Shown: positions 8,687 through 19,330 of the stretch, one piece after another
Position numbering within the stretch: position 1 is the first letter of the stretch
Layout of the letters: each line of letters opens with the position of its first letter
Origin: Thermomucor indicae-seudaticae
Lineage: Eukaryota > Mucoromycota > Mucoromycetes > Mucorales > Lichtheimiaceae
Reading direction: 5' to 3'
Length of the DNA: 29,249 nt
Assembly: GCA_000787465.1 (NCBI GenBank)
Contig: JSYX01000329.1
Coordinates: forward strand, 1 to 29,249
Position numbers and translations under genes: made by a program
The notes under the pieces: model-generated
Databases searched by the model: none
What the model was told of the DNA's origin: nothing
The model's input: the letters and a program-made list of their open reading frames with translations, nothing else

Positions 8687-11678
8687 ATGTCCCACGAAGT
8701 AAAGAAGGCGCCTGATTGGCACGTTCAATCAGTCGATTCTGTCGCGGAGACCTTCAAGACATCCTTGACGAATGGCCTGAGCGCTCACGAGGTCACTGCC
8801 CGGCAAGCTCAATATGGCTTCAATGAACTTTCTTCCAACAGCGGACCAACGTGGATCAAGGTCTTCCTACGTCAACTCGTGGATGCGATGAACTGGGTCT
8901 TTGTGGCCCTTGGCGTTGTTTCCTATGTCTTTGCCGACTATGCTACGGGATCCATGCTCGTTTTCATTGCGGTGCTGAACCTCTACCTATCCTTTTCGCA
9001 AGAGTATGCTGCGGAACAGACCTTAGCAGCCCTGCGTAACCTCTCTTCTCCTATGGCCCAAGTATTGCGGGATGGTTTTGAGCAATCGGTGCCGAGTCGA
9101 GAAATCGTGCCCGGTGATATTTTGCTCATCAAGGAAGGGGATTCGGTTGCAGCAGATGCAAGGCTATTTCAATTATCCAACCTGGAACTCGATGAAGCAC
9201 TCTTGACAGGCGAATCTGTACCTGTGCAAAAGCAGTTGACCCAATTGGACAATGCAGGTACCTGCAGCATTGTGTGTAACCCAACCAATACTAAAGGAGA
9301 GACAATCATTAGATGAACCACTGGGTGACCGTGTCAACATGGTGTACAGCTCCACCAATGTCTCCAAGGGGCGCGGCATGGCCATTGTCACGGCGACTGG
9401 CATGCACACCGAGATCGGCAAAGTGGCCAAGAACCTGAACGATGCCGGCGACAGTGATCGGACACGATTGCAAAAGAGTCTCAACCGCATGTACATTATT
9501 CTCATGATTACCTCGGTCATTTGCGTCATTATTGTGTTGGCATCGGTGCGCTTCAAGGCTAACTATGACGATGGCATGTACGCCATGACAGCGGCTCTAT
9601 CTGTTCTACCAGCCGGCCTCACGACGGTCTTGACGGTCACCCTGGTGCTGGGCGGGAAGGAAATGACGCATCAAAGGGCCATTGTGCGTAAACTAAAGTG
9701 CCTCGAGACGCTCGGATCGGTGACCAATATCTTTTCGGACAAGACCGGCACGCTCACGATGGCAAAAATGGTGGTGATCCGGTTCTGGACGCCCTGTGAT
9801 GGCCACTTTTATGTGACGCCGAATGGATTAGAGCCAGAAGGCGAGGTCTACAAGACCAAGGAACCGACCAGTAGTGATCATCATGTTGGCGATGGCGAGT
9901 TGATCGACAAGTCTGCTATTTCTTTGACTCTCCAGAGACTGATCCAGTGTGCGGCTCTTTGTAACATGTCTAGTATTTTCAAGCGTAGCCCGACGGATGA
10001 GAAACAACAACAACAACAAGAACCTCAAGATGATTGGGTCTCGAGTGGGGCACCCACCGAAGTAGCCTTGCAAGTCTTTGCTCACAAGTTTGGTATGGGT
10101 AAACCACAGCTGCTGGCATCTGGCTGGAAGATGCTTGCCGAATACCCGTTTGATTCAACCATCAAGCGAATGTCTACCATCTGCTTTCATCAACACAGCG
10201 GCAAGGCGTTTGTTTTCTCAAAGGGCGCTGCAGAACGTATTCTGCCTCTCTGCATGAACGTACCGGATTCCGACCACGTCATGGAAACCGTCAACAAGCT
10301 GGCTGCAAAAGGTCTCCGTGTCATGGCGCTCGCTTACCGCTCCATTGATGATGCAGATCTATCTGGCTTTAGCGAAGGAGACAACAGTATCTATCAGCGA
10401 TTCCCTCGCGATCAAGTTGAATGTCAGTTGGAGTTCCTTGGCTTGACTGGTATCTATGATCCTCCTCGGCCCGAATCCCGTCAAGCTGTTAAACAAGCAC
10501 ATGAAGCCGGCATATCAGTGCACATGTTGACTGGTGATCACGAAATTACAGCGCGGGCAATTGCCAAGGAAATCGGTATCCTGAACGAGCGAACCATGAC
10601 ACCGGAACAGATTGACAAGCTCGTGATAACTGGTCCACAATTTGATGCCATGTCGGACGAAGACATTGATAAGCTTGAACGTTTGCCACTTGTGGTCGCA
10701 CGTTGCTCACCCGAAACCAAAGTCAAGATGATCAAGGCATCCTCGCGTCGACGCAATATTTCAGCCATGACAGGCGACGGCGTCAATGACTCTCCTTCGC
10801 TTCATATTGCGGATGTGGGTATCGCGATGGGCAAGAATGGCAGTGACGTGGCCAAGCAAGCTTCAGATATCATTCTCACTGACGACAATTTTGCAACTAT
10901 TATCCGTGCCATTGCCGAAGGTCGGCGGATCTATCAGAACATGCAGCGGTTCCTGTTGTATTACTGGATCATACTTGGCGGTGTAGCACTCTTTGTGCTC
11001 GTCTGCCTGGCCCTCCGTGATCCTTCGGGTAAAGCCGCCGCACCTCTGTCTACACTTCAAATGATCTTGATTTATGTGGCCGTCACCCCGCCTGCTGCCG
11101 ATCTGAGCACCCAAGCTGCTTCACCCACGATCATGCAAGAGCCACCGCGGCCTCCGACCGAAGGCATCTTTAACCGGGAAATCCTGCTCGACACGCTCGT
11201 GTACTCTCTGGGTGTTGCCATTCTGTGTACCGTTGCCTTTTTTGTGCCGCTCTATACTGTGGGTCACGGGGTCGGTGCGCCGCGCTGCGATACGAACTAT
11301 CAACCGGGGCTATGCGATGCCTTTTTCCGCGCTCGTGGTAGCTTGCTCACTGCATTTTTGTTTGCCTCGATTATCATCATGGTTCACTGCCGCAGCTATC
11401 GCACTCCAGAATGGAATTGGGCCGGTTTGAAACAGACGATTCGGTCGCGTACTGTCGTCGGTACCTTTTGCTTTGATGTCATCTGCCTGGTCATTTTCAT
11501 GTACATTCCAGCGGCTGCCGTGGACGGTTTTAGAATGCTGGGTATCACTTGGGAATGGGGTCTTGCCGTTGGTTTGAATCTCGCATACATTGTATACGGC
11601 GAAGTCTACAAGGCTATCAAGCGACGATTCATGAAGCCCATGAAAACGCATGCTGTGGACGAACAGTTGATTGCCTAA
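8687..11678 (+). CDS. P-type ATPase, ENA-like (type IID) alkali-cation pump, 2 exons
   Basis: Exons 8687-9257 and 9313-11678 give 978 aa. All P-type landmarks are intact: TGES at 174-177, DKTGT with the phosphorylated Asp333, LTGDH in the P-domain, MTGDGVND at 676-683, and about ten hydrophobic segments. Wording around M4 (SVLPAGLTTVLTVTL), the lead RKLKCLETLGSVTN into DKTGT, GIYDPPRPESRQAV, and the CDAFFRARGS motif between M7 and M8 point to the fungal ENA group (Na+/K+ efflux) or its relative ACU (alkali cation uptake). These differ from Ca2+ pumps by lacking the M4 IPEG glutamate. A short CAA repeat adds glutamines (10003-10019). The protein probably lies in the plasma membrane or an endomembrane. 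Direction of transport cannot be told from sequence alone. Confidence 0.9.
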
Positions 11679-12129
11679 AATTATATTTCCTTCATTAATT
11701 TCACTCATTCCAGAACTGATAGAATACTTATACCAAGACTATCCGTACAGGCTTTTAATTCATTTTCATTGAAATAAAACCACTCATCCATGCATTACTA
11801 TAACATGTCTGTCGTATGGTGGTTGTGGCGGAAAACTGCCGATACTGGGTTCACTTTCGTGAAGCATATGGCCAGGAATATCAGTAAAAGCATGCCTATG
11901 GCGAAAATTGGACCAGTTGATCTCCCATACGCTGGGAAGTTACCGGTATCGTTACAATCAATATTATCAGGCTTGTATCCGGTACGCTAAGCATCCTTGA
12001 GAAGAAAGACGTCCCGGGATGCCGGCAAATGATTCGCCTCAATTGTGCCAGCACATTGCCTTTTTTGAGCCTGCCATGCAACCCCCCCCGTTTCTTGGAA
12101 AAAACGTTCTTCAACGACTCTGATAACAC
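11679..12129. other. Intergenic region before the RING-CH gene
   Basis: No gene recognised. It contains the ATPase 3' end and, near 12080, a run of nine cytosines. A minus-strand frame (11896-12129) begins exactly opposite the RING-CH start, without any recognisable motif. Confidence 0.45.
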
Positions 12130-13190
12130 ATGACATTGCCAGCTACTGCGACATCACGACTTGAAGACGATCGAGAACAGACCGTTGCGTTGTTATCAGA
12201 CGCCAGTCAGCCTGATCGCTCGTCTTTATCGCAGTATCCTCCGTCGTCAGCGCCGCCTCCTCCCAGCTCATCACGTCCTCAGAGCGAGGACACAAAGCAA
12301 TGCCGGATTTGCGGTATGGAGGAAGACGAAGAAGAAGAGGATGAGGATCCAAACAGGGATGAAGAGCAAATGATTGACCAGCCAAGCAAACGGCAAGATG
12401 AACAAGCATTACTACCTGCTTCGTCGAAATCAAAACGTAATCCACTCATACGGCCCTGTCGTTGTAAAGGCAGCATGATGTATGTCCATGTCGACTGCCT
12501 CAACCAATGGCGAATCATGTCACCGAGACAAGAATCCTACGTAGCCTGTGATCTGTGTGGTAAAAAACCGAAGGGAAGTGCGGGTGAGGGACGTTGTTCC
12601 TGATGGTTTGGTTTGTTACAGGTTATCGATACAACATTCATCGTCCGCGCTATGCGGCATTGATATCCCATCCGTATTTTCTGAGAACCTTGACCATAAT
12701 GTTGGTGCTTGGTTTCACGTTGGCAATGAGTTATGCATGCAAGGCAATCGATGTCTATGGATTGCACCATGTACCACAACCAGACGATGAAAAATGGCAC
12801 GAATTGCATGGACCGACGATCTTGTGGATGGATAGAATCTATTTACTGGCTGGGCTCTTCTTCGTATCCATCTTTGGCATACTTTATCTCGTGTACCTCT
12901 GTGCCACCGCAACAACGGCTACTACTACAGCTCATGCTACTAGTAGCGTGTCCTGTCTTTTCTGTGATCAAACAACGTGCCCTTGGTACGGTTGTTATCT
13001 AGCAGATTTTACTGCATGTAGTGGTGATGCAGCCCTGGGCGGATTATTGGTGCTTGCGGCTTTCGTGGCCATAACCACGATTGTCTTTGGTGTCATAGGC
13101 GTTTTCAGTGGCGTCTACGCGATGATGGAATCCATTGTGGAAAACGTTGCAGGACGAGTCAAGGAGAGGATACTGGAAGTAAATCAATGA
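12130..13190 (+). CDS. RING-CH (MARCH-like) membrane E3 ubiquitin ligase, 2 exons
   Basis: Exons 12130-12559 and 12622-13190 give 332 aa. The RING-CH zinc finger has all eight ligands: C58-x2-C61, C110-x-C112 (PCRCKG), H120-x2-C123 (HVDCLNQW) and C140-x2-C143 (CDLCG). The intron falls right after the last cysteine and splicing restores CGYRYNIHRPRY, the usual MARCH continuation. Three hydrophobic segments follow (~165-188, ~235-262, ~285-315). The loop between the second and third ligands is 48 residues and very acidic (DEEEEDEDPNRDEEQ), which is long for the family. The N-terminus is Ser/Pro-rich. Members of this family ubiquitinate membrane proteins at the ER or endosomes; the particular substrate is unknown. 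Confidence 0.9.
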
Positions 13191-13469
13191 TATACACTAC
13201 CTACCAATGTTTGTACATATTACCATAGTGAACTTGACCGACATACTATCACCGAAAAATAAACCATCGCCCCCTTGCTAAACCTCGTAACGCGCCATTC
13301 ATACGTTTCGCGTTTTTATTATAGATACAATAAAGGAAACTTACCATTCCGAGTTATAAACCAACGAGGGCATTACTGAGAAGATACAAAAGCGGATCAC
13401 GTGGGTGCTTCCGGTATTTATCCTCGGGAAGATTCACTTCGGAAGGACAAAAGCGTTCTTCTTCCCAAA

Positions 13470-14839
13470 ATGCAGGAATCTCCACAGAACTATACGAATT
13501 TGCGAAAAATCGTGTCGGGAGACATTATCGTAAAATGTAACTGAAGGATTTGCGGAAAACCTTGTAAAAAGGTTCATGTTGACGCTTGAGAATCTGTATA
13601 GGTCGCTACGGTAATGACATTCGTCGTGTGCCCATTAATCAAGCGCCAAGCTATGACGAGTTAAGCTTGATTGGCTTTGTCGTCCTTTGGAGCACCGTTG
13701 ATTTACTGACTGTGTAACTTATATAAGGCTTTGTTTAATGATGTACCGACTGTTCAAAAAGGATTTATCAGGCCCTGATAACGTCGTATTAAAGTATACT
13801 GATGATGGTTTGTAACCTTATCCTTGTCTTCCTAAGTGCATGATTGAATCTAACTAGTATCTATCACAATAGAGGGCGATTTGATTAGCATGACAGGTTG
13901 AGTTTCATCGTCTTTTTCTTCGGTACTGGCAGTGCGCACTTAATGTTGAGGTTTAGATGACACGGACGTCAATCATGCCATATCGCAAAGCTCTTTACTC
14001 AAGATTACTGTATTTGATAAGCAAGCAACGAATGATCTGGTTAAGTCTGGTTTTACTGCCACTGAGAACCTCAAAACTCAACTGGGCAAGCTTCGAGACT
14101 TGCTGGATGAAATGTTGAAAAGCATTGAACAGTCAGAACAGCGAGAGCAACAGCAACAAACGGCAGGTAAGACGCTCTCACTTTGCCTTTTATTAAGTCA
14201 CGACTGACATTAGACGTAGCACCTGAAAAGATATACAGACAGCTGTCAACTGCAGAGCTAGGTAAGAAGAGAATAGCCTTGGATATCGTCAATTGTTGAA
14301 CATTATCCAACCGTGTTATGTGAACAGCACAGTTTTTGGAAGAAACCCAAGCAAATGCAGGCCGTAGTCCAAAGAAAACCGAGATGCAAGATCGCAAGGA
14401 TGAACAGCGGTCCGCAGCACAACGACGACCAAGCCAACCGCAGCCGCAACCACAACACCAGGTTCAGCCTCAACCACATGCTGCTGCTGTTGCAACGCAA
14501 TCTACCATGAACTATCCAATGGCCTCCAACCCGACATCCAGCATGCCGCCCTCTGGCTATGCCATTCCAGCACAACCACCCACACCAGTTACGACAAATT
14601 ACCCTCCTGGTACCTCATCCTTACCGCAGCCTCCTCCGCCTAGCACGCCGCAAATTGCTGCATATCCTCCTCCTGCCTCGCGTCCTCCTGCCCCGGATTA
14701 TACAGCCTATCGTGTATCAGCTCCATCAGCGCCACCATCTGGACAGTATTATTATCCTCCACCAAGAACCGTACATCCACCGCAACCTGGCCAACAGCAG
14801 CAGCAGCAGCCATCTATGACTAATGGCAATTGGCGATAA
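13470..14839 (+). CDS. TFG: TFG-like protein: PB1 domain, coiled coil, P/Q-rich tail, 7 exons
   Basis: Exons 13470-13536, 13602-13659, 13728-13807, 13873-13896, 13957-14166, 14214-14261 and 14328-14839 keep phase throughout and give 332 aa. Residues ~14-97 form a PB1 domain: IIVKCRYGNDIRRVPI with the conserved lysine K22, SYDELCLMMYRLFKK, and LKYTDDEGDLISMTDDTD, the acidic OPCA-type loop. A heptad-like coiled coil follows (~112-145: LKTQLGKLRDLLDEMLKSIE). The rest (~175-332) is disordered and rich in Pro, Gln and Tyr with PYPP-like and PPAP-like runs and a poly-Q. This order is that of metazoan TFG, which organises COPII-coated vesicles at ER exit sites. I recognise the family from the PB1 wording; the function in a fungus is inferred. 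It converges on HDDC2, 100 bp away. Confidence 0.8.
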
Positions 14840-14939
14840 AAGATAATGGTGAGAGAATACGTTACGATAGTGGAGGGTTTATGGTCGCTTTATTGTTATC
14901 GTTTTGAACAGAGCTGATCCCAAAGTAATTGTTGCTTTA

Positions 14940-15831
14940 TTATTCTGCTGATGCCCCTGTCGATTCTAACGTCGTTCGCTCTGCATACAGAGCGTCGGCC
15001 CATGCTACGACTGCAGGATGCCGGAATTTACCACGAGTTGAATCAAAGAATGACTGGAGCTTTTTCTTATCAGCTGAGAAAAGGGATAAATGACATTGAG
15101 TAAAATGCTATTATTCAGAATGTGCTGATCCTTACATTTTTCATACTCTAAAGCCTGAACAATCATTTCAAACTTATCAAGGTCTTTGACAAACTGAGCT
15201 TCAGCTGTTTGACCATCCTCGTATTCCTGCCACAGGTCCACTATTTCGCGTGCCATTTCCGTCTCGCCCAAAAGTGCTTGGAAGTCGGACATGGCAGCCT
15301 TGAGTTTTTTTGGGGGATAAGTCATTGAGCGCGTAATATCTCTGACCCAGTCAACTCACACTCTCCATTTTGTACTTGTCTTCCTTGCTAACTCCAGCAT
15401 GTGGTGTAATATCGCCCTATAACGGTCTTGCTACTCAGTCTCTTTAGAAACGGAAAGTGAGTGGTACAAGCTATACCACAATCGCCTCTGCCAGATCGTG
15501 AACGATCGCCATTTTAACGCATCTATACACACGTCCTGTCACGAATCACGTAAATACAATACTGAGAGAAGTCGTACTTGTTTTTGTCCAAGCTTGGATC
15601 GTCAACAAGCATCGCCATGACACCCATGCGATGCATATGGTCGGCAACGGATTCGGGTTGCTTTATGCCATTATCCACCCATCCTGTTCGTTTGGTACGC
15701 TACACACCGTAAATTAATGACCGCACGCTTTTTTCTACAAAGTATTGCAAGAAAACTGGAAGTTGTACTTTGAGGTTCTCGATAGTATGCAGAAACCGCA
15801 AGACACCAGCGGGGTTCGCGTTATGAGCCAT
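14940..15831 (-). CDS. HDDC2: HD-domain 5'-nucleotidase, HDDC2/YGK1 type, 6 exons
   Basis: Minus-strand exons 15769-15831, 15578-15699, 15477-15522, 15360-15416, 15136-15298 and 14940-15073 give 194 aa, close to human HDDC2. The HD metal ligands are present: H42 (ESVADHMHRM), H70-D71 (AIVHDLAEAIVGD) and D137 (FVKDLDKFEMI). Other family motifs are RTGWV near 25-29, EYEDGQTAEAQFV, LEYEK, and DSTRGKFRHP near the end. Members dephosphorylate nucleoside 5'-monophosphates, with a preference for deoxynucleotides in the YfbR/HDDC2 group. The start at 15831 matches the usual N-terminus; an in-frame ATG at 15945 would add 38 basic residues that could be a targeting sequence. A possible divergent gene begins 102 bp upstream. 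Confidence 0.9.
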
Positions 15832-15933
15832 ATTGGTTGACAGGTATTGCGAACTCGAACGCTTCCTCTTTGAAATTCGGCAAGTCCGCCGTCCCGCATT
15901 GGCCCTAGCGAGCAGTCCCGTTGTCTTTTCTGC

Positions 15934-16547
15934 ATGGCTCGACACCGTTATTGGAGGACCGAGCTATCTGAGCGTATATTGCTGATAAGATGCCTCTTGA
16001 TTCTATCGGTGCACAAACCGACAAAGCGACAAGTGGACGTCCAGTGCCGGCGTGGTGAGAGCAGACATGAGGAAATTCAGACAAGAAACCGGTTTCTCAA
16101 ACTTTTAATGGAACAAAAGCATACAGTATGACTTGCTGACTCGAAGGATTTAAGGCAACATGCTAACAATAACCATGACATTGCTTAAGCAGACTGCTGT
16201 TGACTCGATAGAGGCCATGGAAGTAGTCGATCATGTGCATGATTTAGGTAATAATTGCCAGTTTTCATCTGTCATATAATGTTTAACAAAATGCTTAATG
16301 CGAAGTCCGTGATGTGCCTGCACATAGCGTATTGGCTGCGAACACAACTGCGGATATAACGGCGCTTACCAGTGTCCCGTGTCTAAAGATGGTACGGATT
16401 TCATACTATATGTTGCGGAGCTTAGCTTGCGCAAATGTCTCCTCTCTGCTCAAGCTCTTCCTTGGTGATCATCCTGAAGGATGGGCTGTCGCAAGGCGCG
16501 TTATACCTCGCGGATTCTGCATTCATCTTTCAGATCATGATTCGTAA
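15934..16547 (+). CDS. Unrecognised spliced gene candidate, 3 exons
   Basis: Exons 15934-16125, 16193-16247 and 16306-16547 give an open 162-aa reading. The intron 16126-16192 is convincing: donor GTATGA, branch-point word TGCTAAC and acceptor AAGCAG. The second (16248-16305) has GTAATA and CGAAG. Spliced text includes EEIQTRNRFLKLLMEQKH, SIEAMEVVDHVHDLV and DVPAHSVLAANTTADITAL, which has a natural helical-protein composition, but I know no matching family. The third exon could be spliced further: removing a segment after 16391 would continue into the open frame ending at 16891. The start could also lie in an alternative frame. I regard the introns as more trustworthy than the ends. Confidence 0.3.
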
Positions 16548-18212
16548 AACCATGTACGTAGTCTCTTCCGGTTTTCTCTCACAGCATGGTTATGTCCTGC
16601 CATGTCACTAGGGCTCTCATCAGGCCAGTATTCCTTTCTTGCTGCTGTAAGCAGACCCTAGATGCGAGCATACCAATTTTCAGTTGTTTCGCAAATAAAT
16701 TCAGCAACATTTTTTCGACTATAGATTGTCTGTCACGGAATGACCGAATAAGTCTCGGTCGCGTCGCTAACTTGCTCCCCGAAGTATCTGGAATTAAAGC
16801 CATCTACAGCTGTATTCGCTATTGTCTTGGTTTATTGTATTCGGAAAGACTGAAGTACAGGAAATGGCATGATAGTAACAACTTTGATTAATTTCACCGT
16901 TTTCGGAGAAACGATTTAAAAGTTACAGAGTCGCTGTTCTTGTCTTCACAGGAAGTTCTGATAATCATGTACTGTTTCGGTAACAGGCTCAATTCCAAAA
17001 CGCGCTGAAAAGCCAGAACCGTTTCCACCCACACTGTCTGTACTTATGCCTTACCAATCCACACTCTGTTTCCGGGATATGGTATTTCGCCTTTGCCTAT
17101 AATGTCAGGCTTTCAACAATTGTGATGTAGCAAAGTAAACGATTTCGACCTTACAAACTGCTTCTCTTTTTTTAGAATAAACGGAGAACTACACAAAAGC
17201 CCTTATACAACATACAGTACTCTTCTTTACATATCTTTTAGTCAAAAACGTTTTTGACAGTCAACATCATCGATGCACCATTGTTGACAGTTCAGACGTT
17301 GGTTTGGATGTTGTACGAGAAAGAAAAAATTCATGCAACTTTAATATGCGACTATAGCATTTCATCAGTATACGAAATGTTCTCAGCGACCAGTCGCGCA
17401 TATGAACCCAATGATGCTGTCTATATTTTCGATAACTTTAGGCTGTCTTGTGTTTTAAGTCTTCTTGATGTACCAACAAGTGGAAACAAATAGTGTCTTG
17501 TATCTAAAAATATTCGTTCACGGTATTGCAATACTTTAACCTCCATTAGCTTGAGAATATTTATAGAGTTCTCAGTGGAAAATGATATCTAGGGATTACA
17601 AGGAAAGTTGGGTATATCTGATGGGGGCATTCGGTAATTGCCATACTCTGCTTTTCGTCTTCTTTATGAAAGCCTGAAACGTCAATTCCCCTGTAACGGA
17701 AGGAAAGATTTCAAGAAAACTTTCACGGCCATTTTATTGGTATTCTGTTTCCCGTAACAATCTCGGTCTGGTGTGCTTTAGACGCAGAATTGTCGTCGAT
17801 TCCCGGACTTCCAAAATGGGAAAACGAAAAGGGGGAATTGGATACGTGACTTCCCTTTTTACCACCAACCAGCAACATTATAGAAAATAACGGCTCTTTG
17901 GCTATATACAGACATTAAGACTGTCGCTAGTTGCAGGATAAATGGGTAGATGACTGCACACGAGGAGTAATACAGTCTAAGCCCTTTAAATTTCAGCTCG
18001 CCTAATCTCAGTTGCCTGTTTACTTCAAGTCTTCTTTTTCAGGGGACGGGCTAATTACAAAAATTTTCACAAAGTCATTCGGCACTTTGACACGGTATCT
18101 AGATAAAATTGCAAAATACGAGACGCTGGGAGTACGAGTTCTCATCTTTCGAGAGGTAGGGTTCCCTAAGTGGGACTGCTTTTTGAGATAATATTTTGCA
18201 AAGATCCCATTA
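16548..18212. other. A/T-rich stretch without a recognised gene
   Basis: Frames at 16586-16891 (+), 16579-16803 (-) and 17254-17493 (+, 79 codons) show no motif that I recognise. The first could be a downstream exon of the weak gene candidate at 15934. Otherwise the region is A/T-rich non-coding DNA between genes. Confidence 0.4.
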
Positions 18213-18388
18213 CAGTAACCGCGCGATATATTGATAGGGTCCGTGACGGAAAAATGCGATCTTTATATCAAGAATATCGTTATATCAAGTGGACATACGC
18301 CTGGAAAAAAGTAAATCCGTGTTGAAGAGGTGGATCGGTAGCTCGAGAATATCGATTTATCAAATATCGATATATCGCGCGGGTACCG
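18213..18388. mobile_element. 176-bp Tc1/mariner-type MITE with TA target duplication
   Basis: The left end CAGTAACCGCGCGATATATT followed by GATA (18213-18236) and the reverse complement of the right end, CGGTACCCGCGCGATATATC followed by GATA (18365-18388), agree at 21 of 24 positions. Both ends are directly flanked by TA (18211-18212 and 18389-18390), the target-site duplication of the Tc1/mariner/IS630 superfamily. The CAGT-type terminus is also typical of that group. The interior is A/T-rich with two TATATCAAG words and no coding potential, so this is a non-autonomous element. A diverged relative lies at 776-901. Confidence 0.75.
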
Positions 18389-18586
18389 TATATGAATTCA
18401 GTCTGTCTGTAAGCGCTGGGTATTCCATTCATCAAGGAAATGCAGGTCGTCGACAACCGTCGGTAGCTTCGCCCTGAGTGACAGCTTGCTTGCGCTGATT
18501 GCTGAAGTCATTGATACCTTGGGCTTCCGCAGAATGCTTCATCTGTAAAACCAATATCAATGTAGGAAAGATTTGGATGAATTTCG

Positions 18587-18860
18587 GGTGAAAACTGGTG
18601 GAAGAGCTTGATGATAACCAAATTTCACCCAATTCCATTGATGGCAATGACTAGTTCTATTGTTGAGGTGCAGTGTCTATATGATATATAGTGATACAAT
18701 TGTGTGAAGTACACTTGCTTTTGGTGTTAGGTGAACATCTGGTGAAATTCTGTTGAATTCAGTGTGAAGGTAAAAACTAGGTGAATTTGCGGTTAAGGTG
18801 AAAAGTGGTTGAAAGAGCTTATTGGAAACCAGTTCTCACCCCGGAAATCACCCAATTCTT
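18587..18860. repeat. Pair of diverged hairpin repeats in a GGTGAA-rich cluster
   Basis: Two copies (18587-18636 and 18797-18860) share GGTGAAAA, TGGT, GAGCTT and CCA...TCACC in the same order. Each can fold on itself: GGGTGAAAACTGG pairs with CCAAATTTCACCC in copy 1 (11 of 13), and GGTGAAAAGTGG pairs with CCAGTTCTCACC in copy 2 (10 of 12). Between them GGTGAA-like words recur (about 18730, 18741, 18780). The second copy has an extra 13-base insertion before CACCCAATTC. No coding potential is apparent. Confidence 0.5.
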
Positions 18861-19330
18861 CCCCACAGTGTATGTTCAAACATGACAAACTGTGCCTCAA
18901 GTTTCCGGTTTTGTGAGGTTAAGTCAGAAAAGGATCGTTGTATCCGCTTAATGCGTCCCCAGATATTTGACACTTGCAAAATGCTTCAGACGTTCGTAAT
19001 GTCGCACAGCATTCTAGAATCTGTTGAATACAGTTTGTCCAGAGTTCTTTCCATCAGCGCCGATGGCTGTGAGGCAAATAAAAATACGAAACTGGAAATA
19101 AACGTAACGTTTGGCAGCTCTTCTATGCTGGAAACGTACTTAATAATGTTGCAAGAAGTATTCTTTGGTAGATGACTGCAGTCAGGTCAATTCTCTTATG
19201 ATCCGGCATATGATTGGCCAGCTGGTTTTCTGGCCAAGGCGTGCATTTTTGAACCCCCTCTTAACACCAAGTTCGGCGCAAAGGGTTGCAGCCAAGAGCG
19301 ACAGGCGAATTTAGTATTTAATTTTGTTCA
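18861..19330. promoter_or_regulatory. Upstream region of TAO3
   Basis: A 117-codon frame (18822-19175, +) crosses the second hairpin copy and has no recognisable motif. It is probably chance. The 155 bp before 19331 would hold the TAO3 core promoter; no distinct TATA box is seen. Confidence 0.35.

Noticed and set aside
8354..8728. 124-codon minus frame before the ATPase
   Set aside because: It overlaps the ATPase start and the T-rich promoter; the lysine-rich text is a by-product of the poly-T tracts.
11896..12129. 77-codon minus-strand frame head to head with the RING-CH gene
   Set aside because: No recognisable motif and no space for a promoter.
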